Source: Flavobacteriaceae bacterium (GTDB taxonomy: Bacteria > Bacteroidota > Bacteroidia > Flavobacteriales > Flavobacteriaceae). Taken from it: a stretch of 48,519 nucleotides of DNA. A program made the translations under genes and the position numbers. Shown here one piece after another: positions 1-7,985 of the stretch (position 1 is its first letter; every line of letters begins with the position of its first letter). The notes under the pieces are model-generated. The model saw only the letters and a list, made by a program, of their open reading frames with translations, did not search any database and was not told the origin of the DNA. The stretch covers positions 1 through 48,519 of the forward strand of contig JADHME010000005.1 in NCBI GenBank assembly GCA_016780245.1. Reading direction: 5' to 3'.

Positions 1-452
1 ATAGACCTATTATAAATATTGAGAATCATGATACAATTGGAATGTTATGTATTGATAAAAATAATAACTTATCTGGAGCATGTACAACAAGCGGATTAGC
101 ATATAAAATGAAGGGTAGAGTTGGGGATTCCCCTATTATTGGTTCAGGTCTTTTTATTGATAATAAAATTGGAGGAGCAGTTGCGACAGGATTAGGTGAA
201 GAGGTTGTGAAAACTGTTGGATCTTTTCTAGTTGTTGAGTTAATGAGACAAGGTTTATCACCCCAAGAGGCATGTGAGAAAGCTGTCAAAAGAATAGTTT
301 CAAATAACTCACAAGAAAATAAATTTCAAGTAGCTTATATAGCTATGAATAAAAAAGGTGAAATAGGCTCCTATAGCATTGAACCAGGTTTTACATACAT
401 GGATTATGTAAATGGAGAAAATAAAGAGATTTTTTCTGAGTCTGAATTATAA
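1..452 (+). CDS. N(4)-(beta-N-acetylglucosaminyl)-L-asparaginase / isoaspartyl peptidase family, 3' part
   Basis: The 5' end lies outside the window and the first full codon is at base 3. The reading frame carries the HDTIGM motif, whose Thr (codon 33-35) is the family's autocatalytic nucleophile. It starts the beta subunit after self-cleavage of this Ntn-hydrolase. Downstream, the GRVGDSPIIGSG and GGAVATGLGEE segments are the substrate-binding and glycine-rich parts of the beta subunit. The family removes GlcNAc from Asn or hydrolyses beta-aspartyl/asparagine bonds, often in the periplasm. Which substrate applies here cannot be read from the beta subunit. The gene converges on the next gene with one base between stop codons. 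Family assignment is secure; exact specificity is not. Confidence 0.88.
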   Translation, partial: RPIINIENHDTIGMLCIDKNNNLSGACTTSGLAYKMKGRVGDSPIIGSGLFIDNKIGGAVATGLGEEVVKTVGSFLVVELMRQGLSPQEACEKAVKRIVSNNSQENKFQVAYIAMNKKGEIGSYSIEPGFTYMDYVNGENKEIFSESEL

Positions 453-453
453 T

Positions 454-1227
454 TTAAGAGAATATTGACTTCATCTTTTCCATCTCCTCTTCAGCAAGTA
501 TTGGATCAACTAAAATTCTTCCGCTATATTCATCGGTAATTATTTTTTGTCTTGAAGCAATTTCCATCTGAACTTGAGGTGGAATAGTAAAATATGAACC
601 ACCAGATGCATTTCTCTCTACAGGAACAATTGCTAGCCCATTATTGACATTTGACCTGATTCTTTTGTAAGCAGATATTAAGTTATCTTCAATCTTTTTC
701 TCAAACTCTTTAGATTTTTCTAGAAGAGTTTTTTCTTCTTTCTCAGTTTCTTTAAGAATCTCTCCTAACTCAGAGTCTTTATTTTTTAAATGAGATTTAC
801 GATCTTTAATTTTCTCTTTTAGTTCATCTATAACTGAAGTCTTATTATCTATAGTTTCCTTGTATTGTGCAATCTTCTTCTCAGATAATTTTATTTCAAG
901 TTCTTGAAACTCTTGCTCCTTGACTATCGCATTATACTCTCTATTATTTCTAACTTTTTTTAAGTCAGCCTCATATTTTTTATGATTGGCCTTTGAAGTT
1001 GTAATAGCATTTTCTTCAAATTTGATACCATCTTGACTTTCTTTAATCTCATTTTCGAAACTCTCAAGTCGTTTATTTAGTCCAGCTATTTCATTTTCCA
1101 GATCTTCTACTTCTAATGGTAGCTCACCTCTTATACTTCTTATTTGATCAATTCTTGAATCAATTAACTGAAGATCAAAAAGTGCTCTTAATTTTTCCTC
1201 TACTGATGTTTCAACTTTTTTTGCCAT
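454..1227 (-). CDS. Coiled-coil protein of the C4-type zinc-ribbon (DUF164-like) family with a degenerate ribbon
   Basis: The protein has 257 residues. Residues about 10-185 are a long charged coiled coil rich in Glu and Lys. A short C-terminal domain follows (about 195-257), matching the zinc-ribbon end of the DUF164/CdsZ-like family. Family members normally carry two CxxC pairs there. Here the equivalent positions are Ser208, Ser211, Asp232 and Ser235, and the whole protein contains no cysteine, so zinc binding by a C4 ribbon is not possible. The surrounding IPPQ and GRILVDP segments are intact, so the fold is probably kept. It lies one base after the Nif3-like gene, a pairing I know from many Bacteroidota, so the two are probably co-transcribed. 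Function unknown. Confidence 0.85.
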   Translation of the reverse strand: MAKKVETSVEEKLRALFDLQLIDSRIDQIRSIRGELPLEVEDLENEIAGLNKRLESFENEIKESQDGIKFEENAITTSKANHKKYEADLKKVRNNREYNAIVKEQEFQELEIKLSEKKIAQYKETIDNKTSVIDELKEKIKDRKSHLKNKDSELGEILKETEKEEKTLLEKSKEFEKKIEDNLISAYKRIRSNVNNGLAIVPVERNASGGSYFTIPPQVQMEIASRQKIITDEYSGRILVDPILAEEEMEKMKSIFS

Positions 1228-1228
1228 T

Positions 1229-2020
1229 TTAATAATAGTTTACCGGGTTAATATTTTGTTCGGATAAAAGGATCGTAAAATTAGGTAATTTTTTATTAAG
1301 AAATTCCTTAATAAACAATTTTATGTGTTTTTCACTTTCATAATGTCCAATGTCAATTAGAATAGCTTTGTTATCAGCTTCAAAGAAGTTATGATATTTG
1401 AAGTCTGAAGTAATAAAAGCATCAACATTTGATTCAATTGAATCTTTTATTGCAAAGCTTCCTGAGCCTACAACAACTGAGACCTTAGAAATCTTTTTAT
1501 TTAATTTATTAGTATGTCTTAGATATTTTAAACCTAATTTGTTTTTAAGGAAGTCAAAAAAGGTAATTTCATTCATAGGTTTTTCAAGCTCTCCTATAGA
1601 CCCCATGCCTATTCTAATTTCATTTAATTTTTCTTCTTTTGGTAAGAGAACAGAAGTTTTTTTTAAGCCAATTAAATCAGATAACAGATAACTAATACCT
1701 TTTGGGTGATTATCCAATGAAGTATGAATCGCATAAACTGAAATATTATTTCTAACTGCTTTTATAACAGATTTTTGAACATAGTTATCATTTGTGATTT
1801 GTTTCAAACCATTAAAAATTATTGGATGATAACTAACTATCAAATTACAGCCTTTATTAATCGCCTCCTCTACAACATCCTCAGTAGTATCAAGAGTAAC
1901 CAATATTGAGGTTATATTTGATTCAGGATCACCTATAATAAGACCTACATTATCAAAATCTTCTGCAATAGAAGTTGGCATCCAACTGTCAATAATTTTT
2001 GCAATTTCAATAACTCTCAT
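1229..2020 (-). CDS. Nif3-like dinuclear metal centre hexameric protein
   Basis: I chose the ATG giving a 263-residue protein starting MRVIEIAKIIDSW, because family members begin there. An upstream in-frame ATG at 2116 would add 32 hydrophobic residues not typical of the family and would cover the lpxK start. Family motifs include EDFDNVGLIIGD, SYHPIIFNG (metal His), the IHTSLD segment and the C-terminal DIGHYESE (metal His/Glu). This family forms hexameric toroids; a GTP cyclohydrolase-like role has been proposed but function is unsettled. Many Bacteroidota homologues, as I remember them, are about 365 residues with an inserted PII-like domain. Here that insert is absent between about residues 145 and 160. 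It is followed by the zinc-ribbon-like gene. Confidence 0.88.
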   Translation of the reverse strand: MRVIEIAKIIDSWMPTSIAEDFDNVGLIIGDPESNITSILVTLDTTEDVVEEAINKGCNLIVSYHPIIFNGLKQITNDNYVQKSVIKAVRNNISVYAIHTSLDNHPKGISYLLSDLIGLKKTSVLLPKEEKLNEIRIGMGSIGELEKPMNEITFFDFLKNKLGLKYLRHTNKLNKKISKVSVVVGSGSFAIKDSIESNVDAFITSDFKYHNFFEADNKAILIDIGHYESEKHIKLFIKEFLNKKLPNFTILLSEQNINPVNYY

Positions 2021-2037
2021 TGGTATTAGATTGATTG

Positions 2038-2045
2038 CAAATATA
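2038..2045 (-). promoter_or_regulatory. -7 promoter element for the Nif3-like gene
   Basis: TATATTTG on the minus strand matches the Bacteroidota -7 consensus TAnnTTTG exactly and ends 17 bases before the chosen Nif3 start codon. This supports the downstream start. No clear -33 TTTG is seen. The divergent lpxK start lies only 25 bases away on the other side. Confidence 0.5.
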
Positions 2046-2069
2046 ATACTATCTTTTAGGTGAAAAAAA

Positions 2070-3086
2070 ATGAAGTTTCTGTTATACCCTTTATCAATTG
2101 TATATAACTTAATCACAACTTTAAGAAACTTTTTATTTGATATAGGCTTAATTAATTCAGTTCAGTACAAAATTCCAACTATTGGAGTTGGAAACTTATC
2201 AACGGGAGGGACAGGAAAATCAATGTTAGTTGATTATTTAATAGAACTTCTAAAAATAAAATATAGTTTAACTACTTTAAGTAGGGGATACAACAGGGAT
2301 ACAAGTGGTTTTATTCAAGCTACCTCAAAATCTTCGGCATATGAGATTGGAGATGAACCCTATCAATTTTATTCAAAACATCCTGAAATTAATGTTGTTG
2401 TTTGTGAGGACAGAAGAAAAGGAATGAAGTTGATTTTAAATAATTTGCCTAATACTCAAATCAGTATTTGGGATGATATATTTCAACATAGATATGTAAA
2501 GCCTGGATTAATGCTATTAACTACAACTTTTAAATATCCATATTACAAAGATGAAATTCTTCCTGTTGGCAATCTAAGAGAGAATAAAAATTCATCTAAA
2601 CGAGCTGACCTTATAATAATTACTAAATGTCCAGATGATTTGTCTCATAAAGATAAATTAGATTTTATAGAAAAGTTAAATCCAGATGAAAACCAAAAAG
2701 TTTTTTTTAGTACTATTTCTTACAAGAAAAACCTTAAATCAGATGATTTAACTGTTCATATTGACGATCTTAAAGAAGAGGAATTCATATTAGTTACTGG
2801 AATTGCAGATTCCTCATATTTGGTTAAATACCTTGAAAACAAAAACCTCAAGTTCAAGCACTTAAAATATTCAGATCATTATAATTTTAAAAAATCATCA
2901 ATTGATAAAATACTTTCTGTCTCAAAGAATAAAAAAATTATTACAACAGAGAAAGACTTTGGTAGATTAAAGCCAAAAATAAATAGAGATGAAATATATT
3001 ATTTAGAAGTATCAATTGAGTTTCCAAAAAATTTGAATCAAACAAGTTTTGATGAAGTGGTTAATGAGTTTGCAGAAAACTATTAA
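2070..3086 (+). CDS. lpxK: Tetraacyldisaccharide 4'-kinase
   Basis: LpxK phosphorylates the 4' position of the lipid A disaccharide at the inner membrane, the sixth step of the Raetz pathway. The 338-residue product has the N-terminal amphipathic/membrane segment (1-30), the Walker A motif [11 protein letters not shown] (41-51), the SRGY segment (71-74), DEP (95-97) and the WDDIFQHR motif (134-141). In most family members the last reads DDGFQHR or DDAFQHR. Later LPVGNLRE and a TEKD segment also fit the family. Length is usual. It shares a 50-base divergent region with the Nif3-like gene, and its stop codon overlaps the convergent lipA stop by four bases. Its presence indicates a lipid A-bearing Gram-negative cell. 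Confidence 0.95.
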   Translation: MKFLLYPLSIVYNLITTLRNFLFDIGLINSVQYKIPTIGVGNLSTGGTGKSMLVDYLIELLKIKYSLTTLSRGYNRDTSGFIQATSKSSAYEIGDEPYQFYSKHPEINVVVCEDRRKGMKLILNNLPNTQISIWDDIFQHRYVKPGLMLLTTTFKYPYYKDEILPVGNLRENKNSSKRADLIIITKCPDDLSHKDKLDFIEKLNPDENQKVFFSTISYKKNLKSDDLTVHIDDLKEEEFILVTGIADSSYLVKYLENKNLKFKHLKYSDHYNFKKSSIDKILSVSKNKKIITTEKDFGRLKPKINRDEIYYLEVSIEFPKNLNQTSFDEVVNEFAENY

Positions 3087-4000
3087 TGAATGTGTTTGTG
3101 TGCCTTGTATGAAGATCTAACTAGAGGACCACTTTCAAAATGCCTGAAGCCCATCTCTTTACCTATAATTTCGTACTCTTTAAACTCGTCTGGTGTAATA
3201 AAATCAACAACAGGAAGGTGTTTTTTTGAAGGCTGGAGATATTGACCTAAAGTAACTATATCAACTCCAACTCTTCTAAGATCATCAAGAGTTTCAAGTA
3301 CTTCTTCTCTCTTTTCTCCTAAACCAAGCATAACACCTGATTTTGTCCTTGAAATACCACTTTCTTTTAAATATTTCAAAACCTCAAGACTCCTATCATA
3401 TTTAGCTTGTATTCTTACCTCTTTTGTAAGTCTTCTAACAGTTTCTAAATTATGAGAAACTACTTCAGGAGCAACCTTAATAATTCTGTCAATATTTTCA
3501 GTTTCTCCTTTAAAATCAGGAATTAAAGTTTCAATAGTTGTATTAGGATTTAGATCTCTGATTGCGTTAACAGTTTCAGCCCAAATAATGGAACCACCGT
3601 CTTTTATATCATCTCTATCAACCGATGTAATTACTGCATGTTTAACACCCATTATATTAATTGACCTAGCAACTTTAAAAGGTTCAAGCTCGTCAACTGG
3701 CAAGGGGCTTCCTGTCTGTACATTACAAAAACCACATGATCTAGTACAAATATTTCCAAGTATCATAAAAGTTGCAGTGCCTTCAGTCCAGCATTCACCC
3801 ATATTTGGGCAATTACCAGAAACACATATTGTATGAAGTTTATTTTCTTCTACTGTTGATCTTAGTTGAGTATACTTTTTACCAATTGGAAGTTTAACTT
3901 TAATCCAATCAGGTTTTTTAGTTCTAATTTTTTCCTTAGAGTCAGATTTTGGTAAGTTTAGTTTTACCCAGCCTTGATTTACTGTTTTTGTCTCAGACAT
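3083..4000 (-). CDS. lipA: Lipoyl synthase (radical SAM)
   Basis: LipA inserts two sulfurs into the octanoyl chain of lipoyl-dependent enzymes such as the E2 and H proteins. The 305-residue product carries the auxiliary cluster cysteines C59, C64 and C70 ([12 protein letters not shown]), the radical SAM CxxxCxxC at C85, C89 and C92 (CTRSCGFC) and the C-terminal RSSY motif (295-298), whose Ser ligates the auxiliary cluster. The N-terminus is unusual: WVKLNLPK (11-18) is echoed by WIKVKLPIG (32-40), the second being the normal family sequence. The gene has a consensus promoter almost touching its start codon. Confidence 0.97.
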   Translation of the reverse strand: MSETKTVNQGWVKLNLPKSDSKEKIRTKKPDWIKVKLPIGKKYTQLRSTVEENKLHTICVSGNCPNMGECWTEGTATFMILGNICTRSCGFCNVQTGSPLPVDELEPFKVARSINIMGVKHAVITSVDRDDIKDGGSIIWAETVNAIRDLNPNTTIETLIPDFKGETENIDRIIKVAPEVVSHNLETVRRLTKEVRIQAKYDRSLEVLKYLKESGISRTKSGVMLGLGEKREEVLETLDDLRRVGVDIVTLGQYLQPSKKHLPVVDFITPDEFKEYEIIGKEMGFRHFESGPLVRSSYKAHKHIH

Positions 4001-4006
4001 ATCTTA

Positions 4007-4037
4007 CAAAGATACAAACTATATAAACCTGGTCAAA
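4007..4037 (-). promoter_or_regulatory. Consensus Bacteroidota promoter of lipA
   Basis: On the minus strand TTTG (4034-4037) is followed after exactly 19 bases by TATCTTTG (4007-4014), a full match to the -33 and -7 elements. The -7 element ends six bases before the lipA ATG. The transcript would therefore begin at or within a few bases of the start codon. The promoter overlaps the last codons of the Nramp-related gene. Confidence 0.75.
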
Positions 4038-5233
4038 ATGTATCCAAATGCAAAAAGACTTAAAAATAAAATTCCAGCTATACTTAAAACTCTCAATGAT
4101 TTAGAAGGCTTATGCTGATCAGGCATATTTTTACTAGTAACAAGTTTATAATTTAATATAGCGTAAAATGGTGCAGTAATAAAGGACAATATAGTTGCAA
4201 TTTCAACTAAGGCACCCATTTCAGATAGTAAGAAATAAAATATTAACATTGTCCCTATTGCTAATATAGATATCCAATGAAAATAGTAATTCTTGTCAGA
4301 ATTTTTTGTTAATAATTGGGTAGCCCTTGACATGGTTCTTGGAGATGCATCAAGGGTAGTAATTGTAGTACTAAGCATAGTTGTAAATGCACATATTGAT
4401 ATAATTAAATATAAATTGTCTCCTAAGTTTGAAGTATAAAGTTCTATAAGCTGACCAGCAAATACACTCCCACTACTTGAAAAACTAATTCCTGAGTTAT
4501 ACATCACAAGTGTTCCAAGACTTACAAAACAGATGCCTAAAAAAACGGTTGCTATATATCCAACATTGAAATCAAACAGACTATCTTTTTTTGTTATTTT
4601 TTGAGTTTTAGTTTTTTCTATAGCCCAAATAGAATGCCATATAGAGATATCCAAAGGGGCTGGCATCCATCCCATAAAAGCTACTAAAAATACTAAACCT
4701 GCACCTGTAGGAAATACCTGTTCGAAAGTGTATGTTTCTATAGTATTTAATGAAGCTACACCAGTAGAGAAAATTGTACTAATTGCTAGAATTAAAATAA
4801 TAATCTTAATCATCCTATCTAGTAGATTATATTTACCAACTAATAAGATTAAGTAGCACGATACAGTTATAATTAAACTCCATATAACCATATTATCAGT
4901 AAAACCAAAAAGGCTTGAGGCAAGTCCAGCTGTAACAATGGTAACTGCAGTCTGGATAGTAAACATTGTTAAAATATTTAAAATAAAATATGCTATTAAA
5001 AAAAACTTACCAATTTTATAATATCCATCTAATAAACTTTCTCCTGTTGCAATTGCATATCTAGGTCCATATTGGAAGAAAGGGTATTTAAATAAATTGA
5101 CTAAAATAAGTGCCCATATTAATCCAAAACCAAAATCAGCTCCAGCTCTAGTGGATTGTACAAGGTGAGAAACGCCAATTGCAGCTCCTGCAAAAAGTAA
5201 CCCTGGCCCAAGTTTTGAAATAGCTTTAATCAT
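4019..5233 (-). CDS. Nramp-related membrane transporter lacking the canonical metal-binding motif
   Basis: The product has 404 residues with about 11 hydrophobic segments. The N-terminal LGPGLLFAG aligns with the Nramp/SLC11 opening, and a TM6-like segment GWMPAPLDISIWHS follows at 188-201. Canonical Nramp proteins carry DPGN in TM1 and MPH in TM6 as metal ligands. Here TM1 reads AIGVSH (18-23), so DPGN is replaced by about GVSH, and TM6 reads MPAP. The substrate is therefore unlikely to be bound as in MntH and may not be Mn/Fe; Nramp-related clades with Mg or unknown substrates exist. Its ATG overlaps the stop of the upstream Cys-rich gene by four bases, implying translational coupling. Family confidence is good, substrate unknown. 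Confidence 0.8.
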   Translation of the reverse strand: MIKAISKLGPGLLFAGAAIGVSHLVQSTRAGADFGFGLIWALILVNLFKYPFFQYGPRYAIATGESLLDGYYKIGKFFLIAYFILNILTMFTIQTAVTIVTAGLASSLFGFTDNMVIWSLIITVSCYLILLVGKYNLLDRMIKIIILILAISTIFSTGVASLNTIETYTFEQVFPTGAGLVFLVAFMGWMPAPLDISIWHSIWAIEKTKTQKITKKDSLFDFNVGYIATVFLGICFVSLGTLVMYNSGISFSSSGSVFAGQLIELYTSNLGDNLYLIISICAFTTMLSTTITTLDASPRTMSRATQLLTKNSDKNYYFHWISILAIGTMLIFYFLLSEMGALVEIATILSFITAPFYAILNYKLVTSKNMPDQHKPSKSLRVLSIAGILFLSLFAFGYILTRFI

Positions 5234-5427
5234 TTGGAATCATTTGCACATTCGGAACTTGTTGGAATCTTACCACATATTCCGCATGGCTCATTAGAAT
5301 TTTGAAGAAATGGGCTTTGACTAGCACAAGTTCCTGAAAACTCTCCATTTTTCTTAACGATTAGCTTTATAGCTATTCCTGAAAATGCAATAGCAACTAA
5401 TATAATTGAGATTAGAAATATCTCCAT
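5230..5427 (-). CDS. Small single-pass membrane protein with four cysteines; NqrM-like candidate
   Basis: The product is 65 residues. Residues 1-24 form one membrane segment (IFLISIILVAIAFSGIAIKL). A basic stretch (KKNGEFSG) and a soluble tail with C34, C48, C51 and C60 follow. The arrangement GxC...CxxC...C after one helix resembles NqrM (DUF539), needed to mature the Fe-S centre of NqrD/NqrE. The Na+-NQR operon in this window has no nqrM of its own. This is a resemblance in architecture, not a proven homology. Related small proteins in Flavobacteria are usually called only membrane or secreted protein. It is translationally coupled (4-base overlap) to the Nramp-related transporter. Confidence 0.65.
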   Translation of the reverse strand: MEIFLISIILVAIAFSGIAIKLIVKKNGEFSGTCASQSPFLQNSNEPCGICGKIPTSSECANDSK

Positions 5428-5431
5428 TGGA

Positions 5432-5439
5432 CAAAGCTA
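5432..5439 (-). promoter_or_regulatory. -7 promoter element for the Cys-rich small gene
   Basis: TAGCTTTG on the minus strand is an exact TAnnTTTG match ending four bases before the ATG at 5427. Transcription would start about at the start codon. No good -33 element is seen. Confidence 0.5.
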
Positions 5440-5461
5440 TAAAAAAATCGTAATTTTAGTT

Positions 5462-5932
5462 GTGCTTAACTTAATTAAGAATAACATTAAGTTCTCTAAT
5501 AAGTGGTTAATAATTTTAATCATTAATTATTCCTGTACCAACAATCTTAAAGTTTCAGAATCAGAGATTTTATCAGCTTCTTCATGGTCTAAAAATGATC
5601 AGTTACCTACTTTTGAGGAATGTGTTGATCTTAGCGGTGATGAGGGTTTATTATGTTTTATAAATATAATTGAAACTGAAATGAATGAGTTTATGTCTGA
5701 TAAGACTTTCCCCTTAGATACAATTCAATATAGATTAACAATAAAGATAGATTCAGAGGGTAATTTTATTTTAGATAAATTATCTCCAGATAATAAATTA
5801 GATAGTGAGTCTTTAACAATATTAAAAGATGCAGTAAATGGAATTAAAAAAGCTCTTCCTGCTGTTAAAACAAACGTAGGAGAATACGTTGAAGTAAAAT
5901 TTAATCTACCTTTTAGGTTTAATTATGAATAA
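5462..5932 (+). CDS. Putative lipoprotein with a TonB C-terminal-like domain
   Basis: The product has 156 residues from a GTG start; no in-frame ATG precedes the hydrophobic region. Residues 16-25 (WLIILIINYSC) look like a lipoprotein signal with a loose lipobox ending at C25. From about residue 50 the pattern P-x-FEEC...CF, a beta segment (YRLTIKIDSEGNF), a helix, then VEVKFNLPFRFN, resembles the small secreted proteins of Bacteroidota annotated as energy transducer TonB. No membrane-spanning TonB N-terminus or Pro-rich spacer is present, so it is probably not a working TonB. It overlaps ruvC by eight bases. Domain call is moderate and the role is unknown. Confidence 0.6.
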   Translation: MLNLIKNNIKFSNKWLIILIINYSCTNNLKVSESEILSASSWSKNDQLPTFEECVDLSGDEGLLCFINIIETEMNEFMSDKTFPLDTIQYRLTIKIDSEGNFILDKLSPDNKLDSESLTILKDAVNGIKKALPAVKTNVGEYVEVKFNLPFRFNYE

Positions 5933-6488
5933 AAAAGTTCCTGATAATACAATAATAATGGGGATAGATCCAGGAACTAATATTACAGGATTTGGAGTAA
6001 TTAGAATACAAAATAATCAGATGAAACTTGTTGATTTGATTGAATTTAAACTCTCAAAAAAAAATGATCATAGCGCAAAACTTTCAGAAATTTTTAATAA
6101 GACCTCAGAACTAATAAAACAACATAATCCTAATTTTGTAGCAATTGAATCTCCATTTTTTGGCAAAAATGTTCAGTCTATGTTAAAACTGGGAAGAGCT
6201 CAAGGTGTATCAATGGCTGCAGCACTTAATCTTGATATTCCAATTACAGAATATTCTCCAAAAAAAATTAAAATGGCAATTACAGGCAATGGTAATTCCT
6301 CCAAAGAGCAAGTTGCCAAAATGCTTAAAATTATGCTAGATATTAAAGAAATGCCAAAAAATCTTGATTCTACTGATGGGTTAGCAGCTGCAGTTTGCCA
6401 TTATTTTAATTTTGGTAACTCTAGCTCAAAGAAAGAATTTTCAAATTGGGCTAGTTACATAAGTAAAAACCCTGACAAACTAGTCTAA
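5925..6488 (+). CDS. ruvC: Crossover junction endodeoxyribonuclease RuvC
   Basis: RuvC cleaves Holliday junctions with RuvAB during recombinational repair. The 187-residue protein has the RNase H-like acidic residues: D15 in GIDPGT, E75 in AIESPF, D148 and D151 in LDSTDGLAAAVCH, plus H159. The N-terminal extension before GIDPGT is about 10 residues longer than in E. coli, as is usual in Bacteroidota. The start codon lies inside the end of the preceding lipoprotein gene, so the two are co-transcribed. Its stop overlaps that of the convergent dipeptidase gene by four bases. Confidence 0.96.
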   Translation: MNKKVPDNTIIMGIDPGTNITGFGVIRIQNNQMKLVDLIEFKLSKKNDHSAKLSEIFNKTSELIKQHNPNFVAIESPFFGKNVQSMLKLGRAQGVSMAAALNLDIPITEYSPKKIKMAITGNGNSSKEQVAKMLKIMLDIKEMPKNLDSTDGLAAAVCHYFNFGNSSSKKEFSNWASYISKNPDKLV

Positions 6489-7858
6489 TTTCCAAAATAC
6501 TTATAGAAATTTTGAATCGTATCAATACCAATAAAGAAATTTTTTATTCCAAAGTTCTCGTCTGGAGAGTGAATTGCGTCACTGTCTAATCCAAATCCCA
6601 TCAGCACTGTTTTAATCCCTAAAATACTCTCAAACATGGGTACAATTGGAATACTTCCACCATCTTTTTGAGGTATTGGATCTTTACCAAAACTGTCTCT
6701 ATATGCATTTATAGCAGATTTATAACCATTAAAATTCTCAGGAGTCACATATGGATTACCGCCATGATGAGTTAAAACTTCAATTGAAACAGATTTTGGA
6801 GCAATATTTTTTATGTGATTTTTAAATAGTTCACTTATTTTTTTCCAATCTTGATTAGGAACAAGTCTCATCGAAATTTTTGCACTTGCTTCACTTGGAA
6901 TTACCGTTTTAGACCCCTCACCAGTATAACCACCCCAGATCCCATTTACATCTAGAGTTGGCCTTATAGACTTTCTTTCCAAAGTAGTATAACCTAACTC
7001 TCCCTTTACTAGCTCTAGACCTAAAGATTTTTTAAAATTTTCTTCATCGAAATTTGATTTTTCCTCAATCAAATCTCTACTTGATTTATCAATTTCAATA
7101 ACATCATCGTAGAAACCGGGAATTGTAATCTTTCCTTTATTGTCAACAAGTGAGCTTATTATATCTGATAAAATATTTATTGGATTCGCCAGAGTACCAC
7201 CATATGTTCCTGAGTGAAGATCTCTGTTAGGGCCTTTAACTTTTAATTCCATATAAGCTAATCCTCTCAATCCAACAGTTAAAGTTGGATTGTTTAGATT
7301 GCTAAGACCAGTATCTGAAATTAAAATGACATCTGCCCCTAATTTGTCTTTATTCTCTCTTAAAAAACTTTCAAGGTTTTCACTTCCAACTTCTTCCTCT
7401 CCTTCAATCATAAATTTCACATTACAATTAAGCTTATTTTTTTTTATTAGTTGTTCGAAAGCTTTTAGATGCATAAACACTTGACCTTTATCATCACATG
7501 CACCTCGTGCAAATATTGCACCCTCTGGATGAACATCAGTTTTTTTAATTACTGGTTTAAAAGGGGGATTTGTCCAAAGTTCAATTGGGTCAGGTGGCTG
7601 AACATCATAATGACCATAAACAAGAATAGTTGGTATTGACTCATCTATTATTTTTTCTCCATATACAATTGGGTGTCCATTGGTTGAGTATATTTTAGAT
7701 GAATCACAGCCTGAGTTTATGAGTTGATTAGATAACCATTCGGCAGTCTCTTCCATAGTCTCCTTGTATCTTGAATCAGCACTAATAGATGGTAATTCTA
7801 GAAATTCAAAAAGTTGATTTAAATAATTCTGTTTTTCCTTATCAGATAATGTACTCAT
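6485..7858 (-). CDS. M20 family metallopeptidase, dipeptidase type
   Basis: The 457-residue protein is a two-zinc M20 peptidase of the carnosinase/cytosolic nonspecific dipeptidase type. Visible active-site parts are GHYDVQP (82-88, with metal His83 and catalytic Asp85), ARGACDDKG (117-125, bridging Asp), EGEEEVGS (152-159, with the general-base Glu) and a C-terminal AIHSPDE segment with the last metal His. The lid domain between about 200 and 330 contains the usual dimer contact RDLHSGTYGG. No signal peptide is seen, so it is probably cytoplasmic and cleaves dipeptides. It is transcribed alone, away from tRNA-Leu. Confidence 0.9.
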   Translation of the reverse strand: MSTLSDKEKQNYLNQLFEFLELPSISADSRYKETMEETAEWLSNQLINSGCDSSKIYSTNGHPIVYGEKIIDESIPTILVYGHYDVQPPDPIELWTNPPFKPVIKKTDVHPEGAIFARGACDDKGQVFMHLKAFEQLIKKNKLNCNVKFMIEGEEEVGSENLESFLRENKDKLGADVILISDTGLSNLNNPTLTVGLRGLAYMELKVKGPNRDLHSGTYGGTLANPINILSDIISSLVDNKGKITIPGFYDDVIEIDKSSRDLIEEKSNFDEENFKKSLGLELVKGELGYTTLERKSIRPTLDVNGIWGGYTGEGSKTVIPSEASAKISMRLVPNQDWKKISELFKNHIKNIAPKSVSIEVLTHHGGNPYVTPENFNGYKSAINAYRDSFGKDPIPQKDGGSIPIVPMFESILGIKTVLMGFGLDSDAIHSPDENFGIKNFFIGIDTIQNFYKYFGN

Positions 7859-7884
7859 AGTTAATTTATATTTAAAAACTTATT

Positions 7885-7892
7885 TATATTTG
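7885..7892 (+). promoter_or_regulatory. -7 promoter element of tRNA-Leu
   Basis: TATATTTG is an exact TAnnTTTG match ending 11 bases before the 5' end of the mature tRNA, a sensible distance for a short 5' leader. No convincing -33 element is seen. Confidence 0.5.
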
Positions 7893-7903
7893 TTCTCCTT
7901 TTT

Positions 7904-7985
7904 GCGGGTGTGGTGAAATTGGTAGACACGCTAGACTTAGGATCTAGTGCCTAACAGCATGGGGGTTCGAGTCCCTTCACCCGCA
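7904..7985 (+). tRNA. tRNA-Leu (anticodon UAG)
   Basis: This is a class II tRNA of 82 bases. The acceptor stem GCGGGTG (7904-7910) pairs with CACCCGC (7978-7984), followed by discriminator A at 7985. The anticodon stem CTAGA/TCTAG (7931-7935, 7943-7947) encloses the loop CTTAGGA, giving anticodon TAG at 7938-7940, which reads CUN leucine codons. A variable arm with a TGC/GCA stem and a T loop TTCGAGT are present. The T stem includes two G-T pairs. CCA is not encoded, so it must be added after transcription. A run of T directly follows. A protein gene on the other strand runs into its 3' half. Confidence 0.95.

Noticed and set aside
2021-2116. Longer N-terminus for the Nif3-like protein (extra 32 residues)
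   Set aside because: Extension is not typical of the family, would overlap the lpxK start, and a -7 promoter element lies inside it.
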